Positions 7,959-15,700 of a stretch of 64,000 nucleotides of DNA are shown here, piece by piece (the stretch's first letter is position 1; every line of letters starts with the position of its first letter). Source of the stretch: Orlajensenia flava (GTDB taxonomy: Bacteria; Actinomycetota; Actinomycetes; Actinomycetales; Microbacteriaceae); contig NZ_SSSN01000003.1 in NCBI RefSeq assembly GCF_004801905.1, positions 682,001 to 746,000 of the forward strand, given 5' to 3'. The notes under the pieces were generated by a model. The model saw only the letters and a program-made list of their open reading frames with translations, was not told the DNA's origin and did not search any database. Both the position numbers and the translations under genes were made by a program.

Positions 7959-9211
7959 TCCGTCGCCACCAGGATCCCCTCGCGCAGGAGGCGGCGCACC
8001 ACGACGATGGCGCTGGCGTCGTCGAGTCCCTCGAGGTCGCTGATCGCGACGTCCTCGCCCTCGGCCAGCTGACGGAGGGCGGGCGACGCCTCGGCGGGCA
8101 GCGAGAGGTCTTTCGCACGCACGCGCAACCGCACGCGGCCGTCGGCCTCATCGATCCTCGCGGGCAGCGACCCGCGCCAGCGGACGCGCGTGTCGCCGCT
8201 GAGCGCCGCGACCGCTGCGATGGTCGCGAGCGGCCGGACAGGCTCGGGTCGCGTCGCCGCGGCGAGACGTGATGAGAGGCGTCGGGAGGCGAGCTCGGAA
8301 GCCCCGTCGGAGTCCGCCAGCGCGGTCATGAGCGCCTGCACTGTCTGCTCGACCACCGGACGGAGCGCGTCGGCATCCGTCAGATCGATGCCGAGCGGCA
8401 GCGATGTGCGCAGGTCCTCGGCGTCGCCGACCACCGAGAGCAGCGCGTCGACGACGTCGGACCGCGTGTAGGCCGCCATGCCGATAGTGAGGTGCACCGA
8501 GGTGTCGCCGAGCGCCTTCGCCGAGTGGATCCACCCGCGTGGGAGGTAGAGGGCGTCGCCCGGACGCAGCACCTGATCGATGACGGGCTGCTGCTCCGCC
8601 GCGGCGGCAACGGCCTCGGCGTGGTCGCTCCACGGCTGGTTGCTCAATGGGTCCGCGTGCACGGGGGCGTGGATGGTCCAGTGCTTCTCGCCCGCGATCT
8701 GCAGGACGAAGACGTCGTGCGTGTCGTAGTGCGGGTCGAAACCCCGAGACGAGGCGGGGGTGACGTAGGCGTTGACCTGCGCCGGATGGCCGACGTCGTC
8801 GATGAGTCGACGGGTGAAGTCGATCAGCGGCGGCCAGAGGCGATGCAGCCCTTGGAGCACGATCGTCGCCCCACCGGCGAACTCGGCAAGCACCTTGTCG
8901 CTCGACACCTGGTCGCCGACCTCGGCGCCGAAACCACCCGATGCGGTGTAGCGCGCCGGCTTGAGCACACTGCCCTCGTGGGCCATGCGGATGAAGGGTG
9001 TGCGCACGCCGCGCTCGCTCACGAGCTCGTCGACGGCATCCGTGCTGAAGAGGTCGTCGAAGCCGTCACCGAGGGTGTCGGCCGGTGACAGGAGTGGTCG
9101 CCGGGACCAGTAGTCGCGGGCGAACTCGTCGGTGGAGATGTTGATGCAGCGCGAAAGCGCGGGCCGGAGAACCGACCCGCGCTGTGCGTCCTGCGGCGCA
9201 GCGTCGAACAC
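7955..9211 (-). CDS. JmjC-type cupin oxygenase (ribosomal-oxygenase-like hydroxylase)
   Basis: The 418-residue protein resembles YcfD/RoxA and NO66/MINA 2-oxoglutarate- and Fe(II)-dependent protein hydroxylases. It has TPASSRGFDPHYDTHDVFVL, with the iron-binding HxD at His161 and Asp163, then GEKHW, and PRGWIHSA with the third ligand near His229. A helical C-terminal region follows, as in ribosomal oxygenases. Such enzymes hydroxylate His, Arg or Asn side chains of proteins. The start GTG (9209-9211) shares a base with the TAG stop of the small repeat-protein gene before it, which implies translational coupling. Whether the target is a ribosomal protein or that small neighbour is open. Confidence 0.85.
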   Translation of the reverse strand: MFDAAPQDAQRGSVLRPALSRCINISTDEFARDYWSRRPLLSPADTLGDGFDDLFSTDAVDELVSERGVRTPFIRMAHEGSVLKPARYTASGGFGAEVGDQVSSDKVLAEFAGGATIVLQGLHRLWPPLIDFTRRLIDDVGHPAQVNAYVTPASSRGFDPHYDTHDVFVLQIAGEKHWTIHAPVHADPLSNQPWSDHAEAVAAAAEQQPVIDQVLRPGDALYLPRGWIHSAKALGDTSVHLTIGMAAYTRSDVVDALLSVVGDAEDLRTSLPLGIDLTDADALRPVVEQTVQALMTALADSDGASELASRRLSSRLAAATRPEPVRPLATIAAVAALSGDTRVRWRGSLPARIDEADGRVRLRVRAKDLSLPAEASPALRQLAEGEDVAISDLEGLDDASAIVVVRRLLREGILVATE

Positions 9212-9462
9212 TACGCTGATCCGTCGGCTCCGCCGTCGTGTCCGTCGGGGTTGGCGCCGCCGTCTGCCGTGCCTTCGCCGGCCGATCCGTCCGCTCCACC
9301 GTCGTGACCGTCGGGGTTCGCGCCGCCGTCAGCCGTGCCCTCGCCGGCCGCAGCCGAACCGTCAGCACCGCCGTCGTGACCGCCCGGGTTGGCCCCGCCG
9401 TCTGCTGTTCCCTCGCCGGCCGCAGCCGCTCCGTTGGTGATGTCGTCGTCGCTGATGCTCAT
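9211..9462 (-). CDS. Small Gly/Asp/His repeat protein (BatC-like)
   Basis: The 83-residue product starts MSISDDDITNGAA and then is built from three tandem copies of a 22-residue unit GEGTADGGANPDGHDGGADG(SA). The first copy has G in place of D before GH. It is very acidic, contains no hydrophobic core, and is probably disordered. Short Gly/Asp-rich proteins in actinobacteria are sometimes annotated BatC; no function is established. The ATG at 9460-9462 is preceded by GAGGGGA. The TAG stop overlaps the GTG start of the cupin oxygenase gene, making it the first gene of a coupled operon. Confidence 0.75.
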   Translation of the reverse strand: MSISDDDITNGAAAAGEGTADGGANPGGHDGGADGSAAAGEGTADGGANPDGHDGGADGSAGEGTADGGANPDGHDGGADGSA

Positions 9463-9601
9463 CTTGCGTCCCCTCGTCGGAGTTCGTGCGGCGGGGTGTC
9501 GCCGCCCTTCCAGCGTAGTGATCGCTTCGGGCGGATGCACCCATTCGGCCGGGTCTCGGCTCACCCTTGACGCCGCAGGTCCGCGGGAGTACGAACGCTC
9601 C

Positions 9602-11251
9602 TCAGCGACCGGCGCGTTCCTGTTCGCGCTCGAGCCGCGCACGTCCGAAACGGGTGAGCGGGCGCGGCTGCGGCGTCAGCTTGTTGGCGGGCGCCGTCGT
9701 CTTCAGGGCGGACTCCTCGGCGTCGATCGTGGTGAGCACGGCCAGCACTGCGGCCTCCTGGTAACGGCCGTCCTTGCGCGCCGCGAGCACTGCTGAGCGC
9801 TGCGACCGGATCATCGTGCGTCGCAGGCGGGTGTACGCAGCGCGACGGGGTTCGCCGCCGTCCGGAGGCGCCTGGCCGAGCGTCTCGGAATGGAAGGCCG
9901 CATTCGAGCGCAGCCGGTCGACGATCTCCGCCTCGTCGTCATCCGTCACGGCCTCCTCGAGGCTCGCAAGGCCGGCCTGCTCGGCTTCGGCCATGAGCGC
10001 TTGGCGCTCCATGTTCTCCTGGTCGTAGTTGGGGGAAGGCAGCCGGAGCGCGCGGAGGATGGCGGGCAGCGCGAGCCCCTCGAGCAGCGTTCCGAACACG
10101 ACGACGAAGGCGAGGAACTGCAGGAACGAGCGTTGCGGGGTCTCCGGCGGCAGCAGGAACGCCGCCGCCAGCGTCACCACTCCCCGGATGCCGGCGGACG
10201 AGACGGCGACGGCGTTGCGCCAGCTCCACTGCCGTCCGCGCAGCAGGGCGGGGCCGCGCTTGTAGAGCACGGTGAGACCCAGCACCCAGATGAATCGCGA
10301 CACCACCAGGGTGAGCAGGATGCCGATGCAGATGACGATGGTCGGCCACAGCCCCGGTCCCGTCTCCACGGCGCCCTCGATGATGCCGGCCAGGCTCAGG
10401 CCGATGAACAGGAAGACCGCATTCTCGAGCAGGAACTGGATGGTCTTCCAATTGACGCGCTCGGCGATGCGGGCCTCTGCCGATTGCACGGTCGGCGAGC
10501 GGTAGGCGAGGAAGATGCCGGCGATGACGACGGCCAGCACACCCGAACCGTGGATGGCCTGCGCCAGGAGAAACGCGAGGTAGGGCGTGATGAGCGACAG
10601 GCTGGTGTCGAGCACGGATGCCCGCAGCAGCTTGCGGATCTCGAACAGCGCCCAGCCGATGCCGAAGCCGACCGCGACGCCGCCGACGACGGCGAGGACG
10701 AAGTCGCCCGCGATCGCCCACGGATTCAGCACGCTGACGAGCGCCGCGATGGCGGCATTGAGCGCGACCAGCGCCGTAGCATCGTTGAGAAGGCTCTCGC
10801 CCTCGAGGATCGTGACCAGTCGCCGGGGCAGGCGCAACCGGCCGGCGACGGCGGAGACGGCGACGGCATCCGTCGGCGCGACCACCGCACCGAAGGCGAA
10901 CGCGGCGGCGAGGGAGATGGCGGGCACCAGCATCCAGGTCGCGAAGCCGACGGCGAACACCGTGAACGCGACCAAGCCGATGGAGAGCGCCAGGATGCTG
11001 TCGTTGCGCGCCCTGATGTCGCGGAAGGACGTGCGGATGGCCGCCGCGAACAGCAGCGGAGGCAGCACGCCGTAGAGGATCACCTCGGGCTGGATCGTGA
11101 CGGTGGGCACCGCGGGGATGAAGGAAACAGCGGCCCCGACGACGACGAGCGCGACGGGAGCCGACCAGCCGATGCGTCCGGTGAACCCGGTGACGGTCAC
11201 GGTGACGAGGACGAAGGCGACGATCCAGGCGATCGTGGTCACCGGATCCAT
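9602..11251 (-). CDS. Na+/H+ antiporter, CPA1 family
   Basis: The 549-residue protein has about twelve transmembrane helices in the first 400 residues and a hydrophilic, Arg/Glu-rich C-terminal tail of about 140 residues. The cation-binding signature of the CPA1/NhaP family is visible as FGAVVAPTDAVAVSAV and, after it, LEGESLLNDATALV. It exchanges protons for sodium or a related cation at the inner membrane. It is transcribed singly; the 149 bp upstream separate it from the divergent beta-helix gene, and 139 bp with no recognisable feature separate it from the small repeat-protein gene downstream. Confidence 0.93.
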   Translation of the reverse strand: MDPVTTIAWIVAFVLVTVTVTGFTGRIGWSAPVALVVVGAAVSFIPAVPTVTIQPEVILYGVLPPLLFAAAIRTSFRDIRARNDSILALSIGLVAFTVFAVGFATWMLVPAISLAAAFAFGAVVAPTDAVAVSAVAGRLRLPRRLVTILEGESLLNDATALVALNAAIAALVSVLNPWAIAGDFVLAVVGGVAVGFGIGWALFEIRKLLRASVLDTSLSLITPYLAFLLAQAIHGSGVLAVVIAGIFLAYRSPTVQSAEARIAERVNWKTIQFLLENAVFLFIGLSLAGIIEGAVETGPGLWPTIVICIGILLTLVVSRFIWVLGLTVLYKRGPALLRGRQWSWRNAVAVSSAGIRGVVTLAAAFLLPPETPQRSFLQFLAFVVVFGTLLEGLALPAILRALRLPSPNYDQENMERQALMAEAEQAGLASLEEAVTDDDEAEIVDRLRSNAAFHSETLGQAPPDGGEPRRAAYTRLRRTMIRSQRSAVLAARKDGRYQEAAVLAVLTTIDAEESALKTTAPANKLTPQPRPLTRFGRARLEREQERAGR

Positions 11252-11323
11252 GCAGGAATCCCCTCTGGCATGAGGCGTTGGCGGCCCGCGATCATGCGAC
11301 CCAACCTAGCAGCGAGCGGACCT

Positions 11324-11372
11324 CCCAGTGCGGGGGTGATTCGGCTCAAAACCGACCGTTTGGTCAGGAGTG
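11324..11372 (+). repeat. Flanking repeat A, upstream of beta-helix gene
   Basis: This stretch and 12818-12861 share CCCAGTRCRGGGGTGATTCG, five variable bases, AAACCGACCG and GGAGTG in the same order. Copy A ends 28 bp before the GTG of the secreted beta-helix gene, so it may be its promoter or operator; copy B lies just after the same gene. Only the spacing before GGAGTG differs, by a few bases. Confidence 0.7.
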
Positions 11373-11400
11373 ACCCGACCGCGCTGCTTACCATCCACGG

Positions 11401-12771
11401 GTGAATCTGCATGCAAAGGCATCCATCGGCGGAGCGTCCCTGCTCATCGCCGGTGCCCTCGTCCTCGTCCCCGTCCTGCCCGCCTCGGCCGCATCGTCGA
11501 CGCTGACGGTCTGCGCATCGCCAGCCGCGACGTACACCACCATCCAGTCCGCGGTCGATGCCGCGACGGATGGCGACACGATCGACGTCTGCGCGGGCGT
11601 GTTCGACGAGTCGGTGACCATCACGAAGAACATCACGCTGCGCGGCGCACAGCACGGTATCGACGCTCGCAGCGGCCGCACGAACCCCGCGGCTGAGACG
11701 GTGATCTCGGCGGCGAACACCCCGCTGCGCTACTCCGGTGCCGGCGTCACGTCGGCCACCGTCGACGGATTCACCCTCCAGACGACCTCCGACCACGCGA
11801 GTGTCATCGGCGCGGTCGAGGCGAACGCCGACGGCTACACCTGGACGAACAACATCGTCGACGCCCACAACGGCTACGGATTCAACTTCCGCAGCACTGG
11901 CGCGGCCCCCACGACGATCAACCACAACCGCTTCACCAAGGCTGGCGGTGATGAAGGCGCCGTGGCGGTCACGAGCGTTCCGGATGGCGAGACGGTGGGC
12001 GATGTCCACATCGTGGACAACGCCTTCGTCGCCAACGGCGTCGGCATCAACATCATCGGCCCCGGCCTCACCGACGGGCTCACCATCACCGGCAACACCG
12101 CGACGGATGGCGGCAACTTCCTCGTCAGTGCCGCCACGGGCGGACCCACGCTGGTGTCGAACAACACCATCACCAACGCCGGCGCGAGCGCGATCTTCCT
12201 CTCGGGCAACAACGACGGCATGACCATCCGGGGCAACACCATCACCGGCGGTGCAGCGACCGGCGTACGCCTCTCGAGCGACGTCGTCGGCACCACGAAG
12301 AACGTCGTGATCGACGGCAACACCATCGTCGATCGCGGGTACGGCATCCGCATCACCTCCGCGTCGGCCACCGGCCTGTCGATCACGGGCAACAAGATCT
12401 CCGGGTCATCGAGCAACGGCATCCGCATCGAGGCGGCTGGTTCCATCACGGGCAGTGGCAACACGATCACCGGAACCGCTTCGGGCTTCGCGCCGTGCCT
12501 CGACGACACCGCATCCAAGGTCTGCCCCGCGCTGCAGACCTTCGCGGCGCCCCCGGCATCGGGCGGCGGATCCTCCGACGGCGGCACGACGGATGCCGGT
12601 GATCCGGCAGCACCGGCGAGCACACAAGGCGCCGCTGCGGTGGCCGGATCGGCACCCGGCGCTCTCGCAGAGACCGGGTTCGAGGGCGCGCCGGTCGCGG
12701 TCCTCGGTGCACTCGTCGCCATCCTCGGAGCCGCCCTGGTTCTCACCGGACGACGCCGCGCCCGCGCCTGA
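11401..12771 (+). CDS. Secreted right-handed beta-helix protein with LAXTG cell-wall anchor
   Basis: The 456-residue protein begins with a signal peptide (hydrophobic core SLLIAGALVLVPVLPASA, cleavage after ASA). The body consists of parallel beta-helix repeats with many Asn-ladder turns of the type ITGNTATDGGNFL, NNTITNAGAS, IRGNTITGG, as in pectate-lyase-like proteins. After a Gly/Ser/Ala linker it ends in a sorting signal, LAETG near residues 422-426, a hydrophobic helix and RRRARA. LAXTG is the motif used by class E sortases of high-GC Gram-positives, so the protein is probably linked to peptidoglycan. No sortase gene is in the window. It is predicted to bind or cut polysaccharide, but no catalytic site is recognised. 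The start is GTG with a weak ribosome-binding site. Confidence 0.85.
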   Translation: MNLHAKASIGGASLLIAGALVLVPVLPASAASSTLTVCASPAATYTTIQSAVDAATDGDTIDVCAGVFDESVTITKNITLRGAQHGIDARSGRTNPAAETVISAANTPLRYSGAGVTSATVDGFTLQTTSDHASVIGAVEANADGYTWTNNIVDAHNGYGFNFRSTGAAPTTINHNRFTKAGGDEGAVAVTSVPDGETVGDVHIVDNAFVANGVGINIIGPGLTDGLTITGNTATDGGNFLVSAATGGPTLVSNNTITNAGASAIFLSGNNDGMTIRGNTITGGAATGVRLSSDVVGTTKNVVIDGNTIVDRGYGIRITSASATGLSITGNKISGSSSNGIRIEAAGSITGSGNTITGTASGFAPCLDDTASKVCPALQTFAAPPASGGGSSDGGTTDAGDPAAPASTQGAAAVAGSAPGALAETGFEGAPVAVLGALVAILGAALVLTGRRRARA

Positions 12772-12817
12772 TTCGCCGACGCGCACTCCCGAGGGAGGCT
12801 CACCTTCCCGTGCTGCA

Positions 12818-12861
12818 CCCAGTACAGGGGTGATTCGACCGGAAACCGACCGATCGGAGTG
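12818..12861 (+). repeat. Flanking repeat B, downstream of beta-helix gene
   Basis: Second copy of the repeat at 11324-11372, in the same orientation. It is followed by about 115 bp with no convincing ORF and then by a strong hairpin at 12977-13004. If the repeat is a promoter, this copy would drive a short untranslated transcript toward that hairpin. Confidence 0.65.
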
Positions 12862-12976
12862 TTCTCCCAGCAGCCGCCGGAATACCCTTTTCGAGACGCC
12901 CCGCCCGAACAGCGAGCGTCCTCGTCCTGGGCATGATCGCAACCCGAACACGATCACTGCGACACCGACGAACGAA

Positions 12977-13004
12977 GGCCCGCCTCTCCCCACGGAGGCG
13001 GGCC
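12977..13004. terminator. Terminator-like hairpin between beta-helix gene and lpdA
   Basis: GGCCCGCCTC and GAGGCGGGCC form a perfect 10-bp stem around an 8-base loop, 33 bp past the lpdA stop. On the minus strand it is followed by TTCGTTCG, a weak T-rich tail. It most likely ends the mrp-lpdA transcript and could work from both sides. Confidence 0.75.
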
Positions 13005-13037
13005 ATCAACGTCTCAGCTGCTGACGTGAGCCGCGGC

Positions 13038-14438
13038 TCACATGTTGATCATGTGGCCCACGAGACCGTGGAAGGCCTCCTGCAGCGCCTCGCTCAGCGT
13101 GGGGTGCGTGTGCACGTTGCGGGCGAGTTCGTCGGCCCCGAGGTCCCACTTCTGAGCCAGCGTCAACTCCGGCAGCAACTCGGACACGTCGGGTCCGATC
13201 AGGTGACCGCCGAGCAGTTCGTTGTACGCCCCGTCGGCGACGAGCTTGACGAACCCGATCGGCTCCGCGAGTCCGTGCGCCTTGCCGTTGGCGCTGAAGG
13301 GGAACACGGCGACCTTGACGTCGTAGCCCTCGTCGCGTGCCTGCTGCTCGGTGAGGCCGAAGCTGGCGACCTGCGGGATGCAGAACGTCGCCCGGGGCAT
13401 CATGCGGTAGTCGCCGAGCGCCATGGTCTCCGCTCCCCCGATGGTCTCGGCGGCCACGACACCCTGAGCCTCTGCGACGTGCGCGAGCATGAGCTTGGCC
13501 GTCACGTCGCCGATCGCGTAGATGTTCGGCACGTTGGTGCGCATGAACTCGTCGATGGCGATCGCCCCGCGCTCGCTGAGCTCGACGCCCGTGGACTCCA
13601 GCCCGAAGTCCTCGACGTTGGGCGAGAAACCGACCGCCATGAGCACGCGGTCGACCTCGAGCGAGCCGTCGGCGCCATCCGCTCCGGTGTAGCTGACGGT
13701 GACGGATGATCCGTTGTCGACGACCGTCTTCACCTGGGTCGACGTGAGGATGGGCACCCCGAGCTTCCGGTACTGCTTGGAGATCTCTTTGGACACGTCG
13801 ACGTCCTCGTTCGGCAGCGCGCGGTCGAGGAACTCGAGGATGGTGACGTCGACGCCGTAGTTCTTCATGACGTAGGCGAACTCCATGCCGATGGCGCCCG
13901 CCCCGACGATGGCGATCGACCGCGGCAGCTCGCGCTGCATGATCTGCGTCTCGTAGGTGACGACGTTCGCCGAGAGCTCGACACCTGGCAGCAGGCGGAC
14001 CTTCGATCCAGTGGCGATGATCGCGTTGTCGAACGTGATCGACTCGCTGCCGCCCGACGAGAGGGCCACGTCGATCGAGTGGGCGTCGCGGAAGGTACCG
14101 CGCCCATCGAACTCGGTGATGGCGTTCTTCTTCATGAGGTAATGGACGCCTTTGACGCGTCCCTCGGCCACCGTTCGGCTGCGGTCGAAGGCCACCCCGT
14201 AGTCGAAGCTCGCCTCCCCCGAGATGCCGAAGGTCTTCGCCTCCTGCGTGAAGATGTGAGCGAGCTCGGCATTGCGCAGCAGCGCCTTCGAGGGGATGCA
14301 CCCGACGTTGAGGCAGACGCCGCCCCAGTACTTGTACTCGATGACGGCCACCGAGAGCCCGAGTTGAGCTGCGCGCACCGCGGCGACGTATCCGCCGGGG
14401 CCGGCACCGAGGACGACGACATCGAAATGGCTGGCCAT
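13038..14438 (-). CDS. lpdA: Dihydrolipoyl dehydrogenase
   Basis: The 466-residue FAD flavoprotein is the E3 enzyme that reoxidises dihydrolipoamide with NAD+ in 2-oxoacid dehydrogenase complexes. It has the N-terminal FAD site [18 protein letters not shown], the redox disulfide GGVCLNVGC (Cys42 and Cys47), the NAD site [14 protein letters not shown], the second FAD motif IYAIGDVT, and the C-terminal catalytic His-Glu pair in [10 protein letters not shown]. The ATG at 14436-14438 was preferred over the longer open frame because it starts directly at the FAD fold and GAGG precedes it. It begins 10 bp after the mrpG stop on the same strand, so it may be co-transcribed with the Mrp antiporter. 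Confidence 0.95.
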   Translation of the reverse strand: MASHFDVVVLGAGPGGYVAAVRAAQLGLSVAVIEYKYWGGVCLNVGCIPSKALLRNAELAHIFTQEAKTFGISGEASFDYGVAFDRSRTVAEGRVKGVHYLMKKNAITEFDGRGTFRDAHSIDVALSSGGSESITFDNAIIATGSKVRLLPGVELSANVVTYETQIMQRELPRSIAIVGAGAIGMEFAYVMKNYGVDVTILEFLDRALPNEDVDVSKEISKQYRKLGVPILTSTQVKTVVDNGSSVTVSYTGADGADGSLEVDRVLMAVGFSPNVEDFGLESTGVELSERGAIAIDEFMRTNVPNIYAIGDVTAKLMLAHVAEAQGVVAAETIGGAETMALGDYRMMPRATFCIPQVASFGLTEQQARDEGYDVKVAVFPFSANGKAHGLAEPIGFVKLVADGAYNELLGGHLIGPDVSELLPELTLAQKWDLGADELARNVHTHPTLSEALQEAFHGLVGHMINM

Positions 14439-14448
14439 GAACCTCAGC

Positions 14449-14847
14449 CTATGCCCGCGGCATCTCGTGCTCGGAGGGTTCCTGGTCGCTCTCGCGCCCG
14501 ATCGCGAGCGCAGGGTCGTCGATGTCGCGGGCGAGCTCATCGGTGATGAGGAGGTCGCGGCGCACGTGGTCGGTGCGGTAGGCGGAGCGGGCGATCATGT
14601 GCGCCGTCATGGGCTGTGTGAGCAGTTGGAAGGTCATCACCAGGATCACCGTCGTGAGGACACCCCACGTCGGCACCTGGATGACGAGCGCGACGAGCAC
14701 CGCGACCAGACCGAGCACCTGGGGCTTGGTCGCTGCGTGCAGGCGAGTCAGCACGTCGGGGAAGCGGATGATGCCCACTCCCGCGGCCAGCGAGAGGAAC
14801 CCGGCCAGCAGGATGAGCAGGGCGACGACGATCTCCCCGGCGCTCAC
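14449..14847 (-). CDS. mrpG: Mrp-type Na+/H+ antiporter subunit G
   Basis: The 132-residue protein has three transmembrane helices ([58 protein letters not shown]) and the family motif [15 protein letters not shown], followed by a hydrophilic tail longer than in Bacillus MrpG. It starts at a GTG (14845-14847) that overlaps the mrpF stop. It is the last subunit of the seven-part hetero-oligomeric Mrp complex, which expels Na+ in exchange for protons. lpdA follows after 10 bp. Confidence 0.92.
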   Translation of the reverse strand: MSAGEIVVALLILLAGFLSLAAGVGIIRFPDVLTRLHAATKPQVLGLVAVLVALVIQVPTWGVLTTVILVMTFQLLTQPMTAHMIARSAYRTDHVRRDLLITDELARDIDDPALAIGRESDQEPSEHEMPRA

Positions 14848-15107
14848 GACGCGTCCTGTCCGGCCATGTAGCGCGCGATGCTGATCGAGCCGACGACGGC
14901 GAACAGCGCGAGCACGAGCATGACGACGAGGGTGTCGGTGTGGCGCGTGAGCGCCATCTCCGCTCCGAGCGCGCAGATCGCGATCGCGAGCAGCACGTCG
15001 GCTGCGAGTGCCCGATCGAGGATCGACGGGCCCCGGATGATGCGGTACACGGCGCACAGCGCGCCCGCTGCGAACATCGCCCCCGCGATGATGATGACGA
15101 AGATCAT
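14844..15107 (-). CDS. mrpF: Mrp-type Na+/H+ antiporter subunit F
   Basis: The 87-residue protein has three membrane helices (MIFVIIIAGAMFAAGALCAVY; VLLAIAICALGAEMAL; LVVMLVLALFAVVGSISIARY) with the conserved IIRGPSILDRALAADVL loop of MrpF/PhaF. The usual MrpF length is about 90 residues. It overlaps mrpE upstream (ATGA) and mrpG downstream (GTGA). The longer open frames across this stretch are out-of-frame shadows. Confidence 0.93.
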   Translation of the reverse strand: MIFVIIIAGAMFAAGALCAVYRIIRGPSILDRALAADVLLAIAICALGAEMALTRHTDTLVVMLVLALFAVVGSISIARYMAGQDAS

Positions 15108-15700
15108 GGTCGTCCTCCCTCTCTCTCCTCGCGCTTCGCCTCGCGCACCCGCTTGCGGTGGCTGCGCACCCGTGCCGCCTCCTCGCGCGTGCCCATGGCG
15201 AGCAGGATGCGCTCCTCGGTCGCCAGGACACTGCCGCGGATGGCGTCGACATCCGCCTCCGTCCGCGTTCCGAGCGCGTGCAGGTAGAGCACGGAGCGAC
15301 CGCGATCGACGTCGACCACCACGGTGCCCGGTACCACCGAGATGGCCTCGGCGGTCAGGGTGAGCACGAGGTCGGAATGGGTGTCCAACTGCACGGCGAT
15401 GATCGAGTTCATGGGCTGCCAGCGCGGATCGATCGCGCGCCACGCCACCTGCAGCGACGCGGTGATGACGTCGACGATCATGCGCAGGCCGAGCAGCAGT
15501 CCCCGCCACGGATTGAAGCGCCCGCTGAGCAGCACCGGCGGCAGGTAGAGCACGCGTGTGACCAGGATGGCGAGACCGATGCCGGTGATGACGGAGACGA
15601 CCGTGATCTCGTCCCAGAGGAACAGCCACAGCACCACGAGCGCGACGAGCAGCGGCGCCTGACGCCAGACCACGCTCCACCGCGACGGGGTCGCGTTCAT
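15104..15700 (-). CDS. mrpE: Mrp-type Na+/H+ antiporter subunit E
   Basis: The 198-residue product has N-terminal helices (LLVALVVLWLFLWDEITVVSVITGIG), then LGLRMIVDVITASLQVAWRAI and the conserved SIIAVQLDTHSDLVLTLTAEAISVVPGTVVVDVD segment typical of MrpE/MnhE. The C-terminal tail is strongly basic and charged. The start ATG overlaps the end of mrpD and the stop overlaps the mrpF start, both by 4 bp. MrpE is a small accessory subunit needed for assembly of the antiporter complex. Confidence 0.93.
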   Translation of the reverse strand: MNATPSRWSVVWRQAPLLVALVVLWLFLWDEITVVSVITGIGLAILVTRVLYLPPVLLSGRFNPWRGLLLGLRMIVDVITASLQVAWRAIDPRWQPMNSIIAVQLDTHSDLVLTLTAEAISVVPGTVVVDVDRGRSVLYLHALGTRTEADVDAIRGSVLATEERILLAMGTREEAARVRSHRKRVREAKREEREGGRP

